Origin: JAVKSL01 sp039583695
GTDB taxonomy: Bacteria; Actinomycetota; Acidimicrobiia; Acidimicrobiales; JAJPHD01
Length of the DNA stretch: 12,664 nucleotides
Assembly (NCBI GenBank): GCA_039583695.1
Contig: JAVKSL010000075.1
Coordinates: 1-12,664, forward strand
Direction: 5' to 3'
A model generated the notes under the pieces. It was given only the letters and a program-made list of their open reading frames with translations, did not search any database and was not told where the DNA came from. Below are positions 1 to 5,520 of this stretch, piece by piece; the stretch's first letter is position 1; each line of letters starts with the position of its first letter. The position numbers and the translations under genes were made by a program.

Positions 1-297
1 CCGCAGGCGGCCTGACGGGCCGTAGTGCACGGGCCTCGAAGATACGTAATCGAATTTACGACCCGGACCACTTAGTCTATCGAATAGACGAAGACTAGTC
101 TAGCCCATAGACTCGGGTGTCTTAGTCCACAATCCCTTGCGGTACGCGCCCTTCGGGTGGTGTGGTCCTGGCCCCTGCCATCCCAGCCACTGGGCTGCCC
201 ACTTGCCCGAAGCCGCCCCATCGGCGGCGGCCGGGACCGAGGTGCAAACAAAGGTATGTGCAGATAACATGTAGGGTGGGTCTAGAGACGAGGTAAG
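1..297. other. Non-coding leader region with short dyads
   Basis: I find no convincing coding sequence here. The stretch from about 40 to 127 is AT-richer than the rest and is full of short inverted repeats: CGTAA/TTACG (45-49/56-60), GTCTAT-CGA-ATAGAC (75-89), the 10-bp palindrome AGACTAGTCT (92-101) and another ATAGAC (107-112). CTTAGTC occurs directly repeated at 71-77 and 121-127. Two GC-rich hairpins follow: CAGCC/GGCTG (184-188/193-197) and GCCGCC/GGCGGC (212-217/223-228, 5-nt loop). The hairpins could end transcription of a gene left of the window, and the dyads could be operators, but neither role is shown. Confidence 0.5.
242..270 (+). promoter_or_regulatory. Candidate promoter and PadR-type operator upstream of the padR-like gene
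   Basis: A weak sigma-70-like promoter can be drawn: GTGCAA (242-247) as -35, a 17-nt spacer, and TAACAT (265-270) as -10. The half-sites ATGT (256-259) and ACAT (267-270) form a dyad with a 7-nt spacer overlapping the -10 box. PadR repressors are known to bind ATGT/ACAT inverted repeats, usually with about 8 nt between, so autorepression is plausible. Both boxes match consensus only partly. Confidence 0.3.
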
Positions 298-687
298 ATG
301 ACCACTACCCAATGTTCTTGTCCTCCGAGCGAAGCGACCGGCATGGCTGGCGCTGGCTACGCCGCCCGGTCGCTTCGAGTCGCCATGCTCGTCCTTCTCA
401 AGGAACGCGAATGCCATGGCTACGAACTGTACAGGCGCCTAGCCACCACTGGCTTTGTCGTACCGAGCGCCACGCAAATCTACCGGCTGCTTCGAACAAT
501 GGAGCACGAGGGCCTTCTCAGCGCTGTCTGGGACCTGAGCGAGAAGGGGCCTGCTCGCCGCGTGTACACGCTTACCTCAACGGGCGACCAGTACCTTCGG
601 GAACACATTCCCTCCTTGCTCGCCGAGCGTGATGCGTTCCAAGTGGTCCTTGCAATCTACCGCAGGGTGGTGAAACGCCAAGCCTGA
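298..687 (+). CDS. PadR-family winged-helix transcriptional regulator
   Basis: A 129-residue single-domain regulator. The PadR-type winged helix runs from about residue 24 to 105: the HGYEL motif at 40-44 follows helix 1, the recognition helix region holds YRLLRTMEHEGLL (62-74), and the wing carries the RRVYTLTSTG segment (87-96). The family consists of dimeric DNA-binding repressors, often autoregulated and responsive to small molecules. The ATG at 298 has an ACGAGG ribosome-binding site 4 nt upstream. The C-terminal helix (about 105-125) is short, as in PadR-s1 proteins that dimerise through one helix. The N-terminal 20 residues are not part of the fold and contain a Cys6-x-Cys8 pair; with Cys39 this could sense metal or redox state, which is speculation. 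The gene converges with the rhodanese gene (37 nt apart), so its target is more likely itself or a gene left of the window. Confidence 0.88.
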   Translation: MTTTQCSCPPSEATGMAGAGYAARSLRVAMLVLLKERECHGYELYRRLATTGFVVPSATQIYRLLRTMEHEGLLSAVWDLSEKGPARRVYTLTSTGDQYLREHIPSLLAERDAFQVVLAIYRRVVKRQA

Positions 688-705
688 GCGGACCATCTGT
701 TGGCC

Positions 706-722
706 CTCGACGCTCGGTCGGG
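706..722. terminator. Weak hairpin between convergent padR-like and rhodanese genes
   Basis: CTCGAC (706-711) pairs with GTCGGG (717-722) around a 5-nt loop, with one G-T wobble. There is no T-tract on either strand. Its position, in the 37 nt between two converging stop codons, is the main reason to list it. Confidence 0.2.
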
Positions 723-724
723 CA

Positions 725-1246
725 CTAGCTGTCCAGCAGGCGCTCCGCCTCCTCGGGCACCATACCTTCAGCAACGAGACGATCTCTGAAGAATGCCCGG
801 ATCTCCACATCGCTCAGCACACGATCGCCAAACTGCTCTTTCATCTCGAGGCAGACCGTCACGAGATCGTCGTGGAAGCGCTGCGCGTCGAACGTTCCTT
901 CATCGGATGCCGGCTCCTGCTCGGCTACCTCCCCTGCGCCACCATCTGAGTTGACGAGGGCCAGGCCATGGCCTGCCCATGCCAGCACGCCACCGTCCAG
1001 GGTTTTGGCGTCGAAGCCTCTGGCGAGCAATAGTTCGGTGGCCTGCGCGGCTCGCTGGCCACCTCGGCATACTGTCACGACAGGGCGTGCCCGGTCCAGC
1101 TCGTCGAGGTGATCCTCCAGCTGGTCGAGGGGGAGATGTCGGGCATCTTGGATATGACCCCGCTCCCATTCGTCGAGGAGCCGGACGTCGAGCACCGTTA
1201 GCTGGTCGATGCGCCCGGCAAGCTCGTGTGGGTGAATGACGGTCAT
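725..1246 (-). CDS. Rhodanese-domain protein with C-terminal extension
   Basis: A 173-residue protein. Residues 1-97 form a single rhodanese domain: the DVRLLDEWERGHI motif at 19-31 and the catalytic loop C60-R-G-G-Q-R65, in which Cys60 would carry the persulfide, followed by the LDGGVLAW segment (83-90). The family transfers sulfane sulfur from thiosulfate, persulfides or polysulfides to thiol acceptors. After an acidic, low-complexity linker (about 100-118), residues 119-173 form a helical, charged extension that I do not recognise. It ends in a segment reading AEGMVPEEAERLLDS. There is no signal peptide, so the protein is cytoplasmic. The ATG lies 3 nt after the TGA of the upstream reductase gene, with GAGAG as ribosome-binding site overlapping that stop, which indicates co-transcription and probably translational coupling. 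The family call is firm; the physiological donor and acceptor are unknown. Confidence 0.9.
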   Translation of the reverse strand: MTVIHPHELAGRIDQLTVLDVRLLDEWERGHIQDARHLPLDQLEDHLDELDRARPVVTVCRGGQRAAQATELLLARGFDAKTLDGGVLAWAGHGLALVNSDGGAGEVAEQEPASDEGTFDAQRFHDDLVTVCLEMKEQFGDRVLSDVEIRAFFRDRLVAEGMVPEEAERLLDS

Positions 1247-1249
1247 CTC

Positions 1250-2320
1250 TCAGGCGCCCCCACCGCTGGTCGGAACCCGCCCAAGCGCGAGCACGCCCTC
1301 GGATTTGAGCGGATGGTCGAGCGGGAACAGTGATCCCGTGCCAGTTATCACGGGCGACAGGATCTCGTCGTCAACGAGGCTTCCCCGGATGCTTGCCACG
1401 ATGGCTGGGTCGGCCCGGTGCCGAGCGTTGAAGAACGCCTCCTCGTAGATGAGCCTCTTGTCCACGCCAGCGGCAATGAGGGCGCCTGAGAGCTCGGCGA
1501 TCATGGCGCCGTTGCCGCAAAGGTAGAAGTGCTTTCCCTGGAGCGTGTTCATCTCGGCTGGCACTGTCTCGGTCAGGCGCCCTCGCGGACCCGTCCAGCT
1601 GGGTTCCGGCTGGGACAGGGAGATCCGGTAGCTGAAGCTTGGGTGCCGCTCGGCCAGCTCGTCGAGCCGGTCCAGCAAACAGATGTCCTCGACCAGGCGC
1701 AGACCCCACAGCAGCCTGATGCGCCGATCGCCGCCGCTTTCGAGGAGGCGGCAGGCAAGGGCGTAGAAGGGGCTGACGCCAACCCCGGTGGCCAGTAGCA
1801 CCAGCTCGGTATCGTCCTCCTTGGGAATCATGGACCTGCCTGTGGGCCCCCGGAACCTGACCTGGTCACCTACTTGCAGGGCGGCCATGTGGAGTGACAG
1901 GGGACCCTGGGGGACGACGCGGACCAACAGCGTGAAGCTGTTTGGTTCCTCGGGCCTCATGAGGATGCAGAACGGCGTGCGACGGCGTCTGGCCCCAGCC
2001 ACATTGGCCTCGATCCCCACGAACTGGCCTGGATCGAACTCGAGTCCGTGTTGGTCCTCCGCGCGCAGCGTGATGGCCATCGTGCCTGTGGAGGTGAGCT
2101 GCTCTTTCGCCGTCACTACGGCCCGGCGATCGTAGGCCTTGGCGTTGCGCCAGGACTCATCGAGGGGGTCATTTGCCGCCGCGTCGAGCAGCGCTGGGCG
2201 CCCACGGGGATCGCTGCCCTTGAAGGCCCGCTGGTCTACGGGCATGCGCCGGAGTGCGATGGCGTCCTGCTCGGAGGGGGGCCGTTTGTCGACGGTGCCG
2301 GTCATCTGAGCAAATCTCAT
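1250..2320 (-). CDS. Ferredoxin-NADP reductase-like FAD/NAD(P)-binding oxidoreductase
   Basis: A 356-residue flavoprotein of the ferredoxin-reductase superfamily. The FAD-binding barrel spans about residues 62-165 and the NAD(P)-binding domain about 170-297. Recognisable motifs are LATGVGVSPF (176-185, nicotinamide/pyrophosphate site), YLCGNGAMI (266-274) and the IYEEAFF ending (291-297). The usual FAD motif RxY[S/T] is degenerate here, reading RRTPFCI (113-119). There is no [2Fe-2S] domain, so electrons would pass to a separate ferredoxin, flavodoxin or oxygenase partner. About 60 N-terminal residues and 59 C-terminal residues lie outside the core. I chose the ATG at 2320 because AAGGAGAG lies 4 nt upstream; an alternative GTG/ATG-class start at 2356 would add 12 residues without such a site. 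The gene lies 85 nt after the anti-sigma gene and 3 nt before the rhodanese gene. Confidence 0.82.
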   Translation of the reverse strand: MRFAQMTGTVDKRPPSEQDAIALRRMPVDQRAFKGSDPRGRPALLDAAANDPLDESWRNAKAYDRRAVVTAKEQLTSTGTMAITLRAEDQHGLEFDPGQFVGIEANVAGARRRRTPFCILMRPEEPNSFTLLVRVVPQGPLSLHMAALQVGDQVRFRGPTGRSMIPKEDDTELVLLATGVGVSPFYALACRLLESGGDRRIRLLWGLRLVEDICLLDRLDELAERHPSFSYRISLSQPEPSWTGPRGRLTETVPAEMNTLQGKHFYLCGNGAMIAELSGALIAAGVDKRLIYEEAFFNARHRADPAIVASIRGSLVDDEILSPVITGTGSLFPLDHPLKSEGVLALGRVPTSGGGA

Positions 2321-2344
2321 CGAGCTCTCCTTGTATTGGATCGC

Positions 2345-2368
2345 GGCTTGGCACATGTGACCAAAGCC
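2345..2368. promoter_or_regulatory. Imperfect dyad upstream of the reductase gene
   Basis: GGCTTGG (2345-2351) and CCAAAGCC (2361-2368) are complementary apart from one bulged base and enclose the perfect palindrome CACATGTG (2352-2359). The element lies 25-48 nt upstream of the chosen reductase start and 38 nt or more after the anti-sigma stop. It could be an operator for a local promoter, or an RNA hairpin attenuating read-through from the sigma/anti-sigma genes. I see no clear -10/-35 pair nearby. Confidence 0.35.
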
Positions 2369-2405
2369 TGCTTGCCAGCTGTCAGGGCGCCTACCAGGGG
2401 AGTCA

Positions 2406-2660
2406 TCATCGGCCAGCCCCAGTGGGTCCGAGAGCCTTGACCGCCTCCGTCACTTTTCGGACCAAATCATCCACGTCAGATACAGGGCCGCCCATCGCCT
2501 TCAGCTCAGCGAGGGTGGTCACCAGGCTCGCGTACAGAGGTGGGCACGAGGCGCAGGAGGTCAGGTGGAACTCAAGTGCCGCTGCGGCATCCGAGTCGAG
2601 CTCTCCGTCGATATAGTCCGAGACCATCGCTCGGGCCTCGGTGCAGGTAAGACCGCTCAT
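2406..2660 (-). CDS. Soluble zinc-binding anti-sigma factor (ZAS, RsrA-like)
   Basis: An 84-residue protein with the zinc-binding anti-sigma signature: Cys6, the YIDGEL segment (16-21), and His32-x3-Cys36-x2-Cys39. It has no membrane segment, unlike many anti-sigma factors, so it should act in the cytoplasm by holding the cognate sigma factor. In RsrA-type members, oxidation of the HxxxCxxC cysteines releases zinc and frees the sigma factor. Whether this one is redox-sensitive cannot be read from sequence, but the neighbouring reductase and rhodanese genes fit that idea. The ATG overlaps the sigma stop codon (ATGA), with GGAG a few nt upstream, so the two are translationally coupled. A longer frame extends upstream in the same phase but overlaps the sigma gene and lacks protein-like character, so I excluded it. 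Confidence 0.88.
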   Translation of the reverse strand: MSGLTCTEARAMVSDYIDGELDSDAAAALEFHLTSCASCPPLYASLVTTLAELKAMGGPVSDVDDLVRKVTEAVKALGPTGAGR

Positions 2661-3238
2661 CTCTCCGCTCCGGGACGCCTTTGGGTCTCTTCGCCCAAGA
2701 GCGCGACCAAGGCCATGCGGCCCCGGCGGATGTTGGACTTGGCGGTCCCGAGGGGGATGCCGGTCAGCTCGGCCACCTCGGAGGCGGAGAGGCCCTGCCC
2801 GTCGTGCAGGATCAGCGCGTTGCGGTAGCCGGCCGGCAGCGTGTCGAGCAGTGTTCGCAGCACCTCGGCCTGGGAGCTTCGGATCGCCACCGTCTCGGGG
2901 TCGACGCTGAAGTCGGGATCCTCCCACCGGGCCAGCAGGTCCATTGGCTCCACATCGACGACTGGAGGCCTTCGCCTTCGGAGTTCGGCGAGGCAACGGT
3001 TCACGGTGATGCGGTGCAGCCAGGTCTCGAGGGCGGATCGCCCGGCGAAGGAGCCGAGAGCACGCCAGGCGTCAAGCATCGCTTCTTGCACCATGTCCTC
3101 GGCGCGGTCGGGTCCTACCATCTGGCGAGCGACGCGGACCATTCTCGGGGCATATCGCCGCACGCACTCTCCAAAGCTGGCTGAGTCTCCTGCCCTCGCC
3201 GCGACCACCAGGTTGGCCTCCGGGATGTCGGATAGCAT
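2657..3238 (-). CDS. ECF-type RNA polymerase sigma factor
   Basis: A 193-residue sigma-70 family protein of the extracytoplasmic-function group, containing only regions 2 and 4. Region 2 runs from about residue 8 to 88, with the core-binding segment AEDMVQEAMLDAWRAL and the -10-recognition part ALETWLHRITVNRCLAELRR. An acidic linker follows, then region 4 from about 130 to 185, with LPAGYRNALILHDGQGLS and the helix-turn-helix EVAELTGIPLGTAKSNIRRG. The ATG at 3238 was chosen because the family normally begins just before this point; the frame stays open upstream to a GTG at 3349, but those residues are basic and unlike the family. The ribosome-binding site at the chosen start is weak (AGAGG with a very short spacer), so the exact start is uncertain. 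It overlaps the anti-sigma gene by 4 nt and is probably autoregulated. Confidence 0.9.
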   Translation of the reverse strand: MLSDIPEANLVVAARAGDSASFGECVRRYAPRMVRVARQMVGPDRAEDMVQEAMLDAWRALGSFAGRSALETWLHRITVNRCLAELRRRRPPVVDVEPMDLLARWEDPDFSVDPETVAIRSSQAEVLRTLLDTLPAGYRNALILHDGQGLSASEVAELTGIPLGTAKSNIRRGRMALVALLGEETQRRPGAER

Positions 3239-3323
3239 GACCTCTATGTTAGATGCCGATAGCGGCATCAAGGGATGCGCGCGCCGGCGGGGAACCTGGC
3301 GCCACCTGTGCACACGGGCCTGG

Positions 3324-3347
3324 GACATCTCTGTGTCGAGCCGGTTC
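3324..3347 (-). promoter_or_regulatory. Candidate ECF autoregulatory promoter (GAAC-N17-GTC)
   Basis: Read on the minus strand, GAAC (3347-3344) is followed after 17 nt by GTC (3326-3324). This matches the AAC/GTC pattern of many ECF sigma promoters, and self-transcription is usual for this family. It would leave a leader of about 80 nt before the sigma start at 3238. The motif is short, so chance occurrence is a real possibility. Confidence 0.3.
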
Positions 3348-3390
3348 ACAACTGCTTAGATGCTTGGCGGTCCCTGAACGGATGCGCGGG

Positions 3391-3419
3391 TTGACCGTAG
3401 CTGATTCTGAGCTTACAGC
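3391..3419 (+). promoter_or_regulatory. Candidate housekeeping promoter for the ABC importer operon
   Basis: TTGACC (3391-3396) matches the -35 consensus at five of six positions; TACAGC (3414-3419), 17 nt downstream, is a weaker -10. Transcription from here would give a leader of about 175 nt before the TTG at 3601. Confidence 0.4.
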
Positions 3420-3430
3420 TGAGGAATCAG
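3401..3430. repeat. 30-nt dyad overlapping the importer promoter
   Basis: CTGATTC (3401-3407) is the exact inverse of GAATCAG (3424-3430); inside lie two AGCT units (3410-3413 and 3417-3420). The dyad spans the spacer, the -10 box and the likely start site of the candidate promoter at 3391-3419. That is where a repressor would bind. It could equally form an RNA hairpin if transcription starts further upstream. Confidence 0.45.
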
Positions 3431-3600
3431 GAACCGAGAAGGCACGAGGCGCCAGCCACCCAACGCGGACCGTGCCCTACCATGAGGCCGGTGCAATGTG
3501 CATCTAGTGTATAGCTGTCAGGGATTTGGGGCCATTCGGGAGCAATGTTACGTAGCCACCGGGTCGGCCAGCGATGAGGTAAGAAACTGGAGCGAACACT

Positions 3601-4635
3601 TTGAAGCAGCTGGCGACACCGAGCGCGTCCCAACGATTGGCCCCCCGGCGGTGGCGGCCGTCGGCGAGGACACTCAAGACGGTGGGCCTTTACGCCCTGA
3701 CCCTGTGGGCCGTGGTCACGGTGGTGTTCTTGTTGCCGCGCCTGTTGCCGGGCAGCCCGCTGGAAAGCCTCAACGATCCCTCCAGCGGAAACTTCATCTA
3801 CGACCCTGTGATCCGCGCCAAGCTTGCCGCCTACTACGGCTTCAACCGGCCGCTCATCAGCCAGTACGTCTCGTACCTGTGGGCTTTGCTCCACGGCAAC
3901 CTCGGCTGGTCAATCTCGCAGAACACGCCCGTCACCCGCCTCATCGCCCGGCGTCTTCCATGGACGCTGTTGCTGATGGGCTCGGCCCTGGCCCTCTCCT
4001 CGACCATTGGTTTCCTCGCCGGGGTGACAGCGGCCTGGCATCGTGGCGGCGCCCGGGACAGGTTCCTCATTGGCTCGCTCTCAATGGCGCGCTCGATCCC
4101 TGAGTACGCCATGGCCAGCCTTCTCCTCGTATGCTTCGCCGTGTTGCTGCCAGTTCTCCCGCTGGGCGGGGCATACACGCCGTTTGCCCAGTACTCCTCG
4201 CCTCTGGGCGCAATTGCCGACGTGGGTCGTCACCTCATCCTGCCGCTGGCAGCCCTTACTGTCGGGCTGGCCGGCAACCACTTCCTCCTGGTCCGCAATA
4301 CGGTTGTAGTCACCCTGGGAGAGGATTACATGCTGCTGGCCCGGGCCAAGGGCGTTCCGCGCCGGGCGCTCAAGTACCACCATGCCAGTCGAAACGCCAT
4401 GTTGCCCTTCCTCACCTCGGTGGGCATCCAGACAGGATTCGCCGTCGGAGGTGCCATTTTCGTCGAGACCGTATTCTCTTACCCCGGGATGGGCACGCTG
4501 ATGAACGCGGCAGTGACCGCCCGTGACTACCCGTTGCTGCAGGGGAGCTTCCTGGTGCTGGCAGTGGTGGTCCTGGTGGTCAACCTCGCGGTCGAGCTGG
4601 CCTACTCCCGGATGGACCCTCGGGTGGCGCGATGA
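3601..4635 (+). CDS. ABC transporter permease, DppB/OppB type
   Basis: A 344-residue inner-membrane permease of the peptide/nickel importer family. Six membrane segments can be placed at about 28-49, 119-145, 155-186, 209-231, 266-292 and 312-336, with the long external loop after the first that is usual for DppB proteins. The cytoplasmic EAA loop, which docks onto the ATPase, is at about 243-270 (YMLLARAKGVPRRALKYH then ASRNAMLP). The C-terminal part has the VETVFSYPGMGTL segment (288-300) typical of the family. The TTG start at 3601 is supported by GGAG 8 nt upstream and by the normal family length. Its last codons overlap the next permease gene (ATGA), so the two are probably made in equal amounts as the heterodimeric channel. 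Confidence 0.93.
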   Translation: MKQLATPSASQRLAPRRWRPSARTLKTVGLYALTLWAVVTVVFLLPRLLPGSPLESLNDPSSGNFIYDPVIRAKLAAYYGFNRPLISQYVSYLWALLHGNLGWSISQNTPVTRLIARRLPWTLLLMGSALALSSTIGFLAGVTAAWHRGGARDRFLIGSLSMARSIPEYAMASLLLVCFAVLLPVLPLGGAYTPFAQYSSPLGAIADVGRHLILPLAALTVGLAGNHFLLVRNTVVVTLGEDYMLLARAKGVPRRALKYHHASRNAMLPFLTSVGIQTGFAVGGAIFVETVFSYPGMGTLMNAAVTARDYPLLQGSFLVLAVVVLVVNLAVELAYSRMDPRVAR

Positions 4636-5513
4636 CCCTGGTCACCACCACCGCCCGACTTGGCCCGAGCGTCGCGCGACCCGGTGCACGGGGCCGAGCT
4701 GCTGGCCTGGTGGGCATTGCGATCGTTGCCGTGTTCGTGGTGATCGCCATCCTCGGCAGGGACCTGGTCCCATATCGGGCGACCGCCCTTTCCGGCCCGG
4801 CGCTGCAGGCGCCGAGCGGGGCCCACCTGCTCGGCACGAATGGGCTGGGCCAGGACGTGGCGAGCCAGCTGATCCTCGGCACACGGATCTCGCTGCTGGT
4901 TGCCCTGCTCGCCGGCGCGGGAACTGTCCTGCTCGGGGGGGTCGTGGGCGTTGCGGCCGGCTGGTTGGGGGGCTGGGCAGAGGCCGGCCTGATGCGCTTC
5001 ACCGATCTGGTGATGGTGCTGCCGAAGCTGCCGTTGCTGCTCCTCGTGGGTGCCTTGACAGGAGGCTCGGCCGTCACCCTGTCGCTGCTCATCGCCGTGA
5101 CGTTCTGGCCGATGACTGCCCGGATCCTACGTTCCCAGGTGCTGAGCCTGCGGTCCCGCACTCACATCCGGGCGGCGGCTGGATTCGGAGCGGGCTCGTG
5201 GCACCAGCTCCGTCGTCACGTCCTACCTGACCTCGGCTTGATACTGGTGGCCGAGCTCATCCCTGCTGCCGGCCGGGCCATCGCCTTGCAGGCAGGGCTC
5301 GCGTTTCTTGGAGTAGGGAGCCCGACCCAGCCGAGCTGGGGCGGGATGATGCGCGACGCCCTCAACTACCAGTATGTCTTCGAGACATCGGCGTGGACCT
5401 GGTGGCTGCTGCCGCCGGTAATCGCAATCGTGGCCTTGGTGATCGGGATAACCCTGGTCGGAACCGCGGCCGAGATCCGTCTCGTCCCTAGCCTCACCAG
5501 GCACACCCGGTGA
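4632..5513 (+). CDS. ABC transporter permease, DppC/OppC type
   Basis: A 293-residue permease that would pair with the preceding DppB-like subunit. After an N-terminal membrane segment (about 24-41) comes the DppC hallmark HLLGTNGLGQDVASQLILG (65-83), which in most relatives reads GRD rather than GQD. Further membrane segments lie at about 87-113, 126-145, 147-165, 205-228 and 258-282. The EAA loop is at about 177-199 (THIRAAAGFGAGSW then HQLRRHVLP). The ATG overlaps the stop of the upstream gene by 4 nt. Only 7 nt separate its stop from the TTG of the ATPase gene. The family call is secure; the substrate cannot be deduced. Confidence 0.93.
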   Translation: MTLVTTTARLGPSVARPGARGRAAGLVGIAIVAVFVVIAILGRDLVPYRATALSGPALQAPSGAHLLGTNGLGQDVASQLILGTRISLLVALLAGAGTVLLGGVVGVAAGWLGGWAEAGLMRFTDLVMVLPKLPLLLLVGALTGGSAVTLSLLIAVTFWPMTARILRSQVLSLRSRTHIRAAAGFGAGSWHQLRRHVLPDLGLILVAELIPAAGRAIALQAGLAFLGVGSPTQPSWGGMMRDALNYQYVFETSAWTWWLLPPVIAIVALVIGITLVGTAAEIRLVPSLTRHTR

Positions 5514-5520
5514 GGGCACT

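Larger units (their letters stand above)
3239..3600. other. Divergent intergenic region (sigma factor / ABC importer)
   Basis: These 362 nt separate the sigma factor gene (minus strand) from the importer operon (plus strand). They contain a candidate ECF-type promoter facing left (3324-3347), a candidate housekeeping promoter facing right (3391-3419) and a 30-nt dyad overlapping the latter (3401-3430). GGCACG (3441-3446) and CGTGCC (3471-3476) form a further loose inverted repeat. I found no protein-like reading frame and no RNA fold I recognise as a known riboswitch in the roughly 170 nt before the first permease gene. Confidence 0.6.

Noticed and set aside
100..417. 105-codon minus-strand frame overlapping the PadR-like gene
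   Set aside because: Its sequence has no recognisable family pattern, half of it lies antisense to a well-supported gene, and the rest covers the dyad-rich non-coding stretch.
2661..2996. N-terminal extension of the anti-sigma frame
   Set aside because: It lies wholly inside the sigma factor gene in another frame and is Arg/Pro-rich like a shadow. The ATG at 2660 with GGAG upstream and the ATGA overlap explain the true start.
3239..3349. N-terminal extension of the sigma factor to a GTG at 3349
   Set aside because: The extra 37 residues are basic and unlike the family, and they cover the candidate ECF promoter.
3430..3451. GGAACC on the plus strand as an ECF -35 box for the importer
   Set aside because: No GTC-like -10 element follows at 16-17 nt.
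3253..3507. 84-codon plus-strand frame in the divergent intergenic region
   Set aside because: It has no ribosome-binding site and no protein-like pattern, and it spans the candidate promoters in both directions.
4580..5161. 193-codon minus-strand frame
   Set aside because: It is antisense to the DppC-like gene, rich in Arg/Pro/Ser as expected for a high-GC shadow, and matches no family I know.
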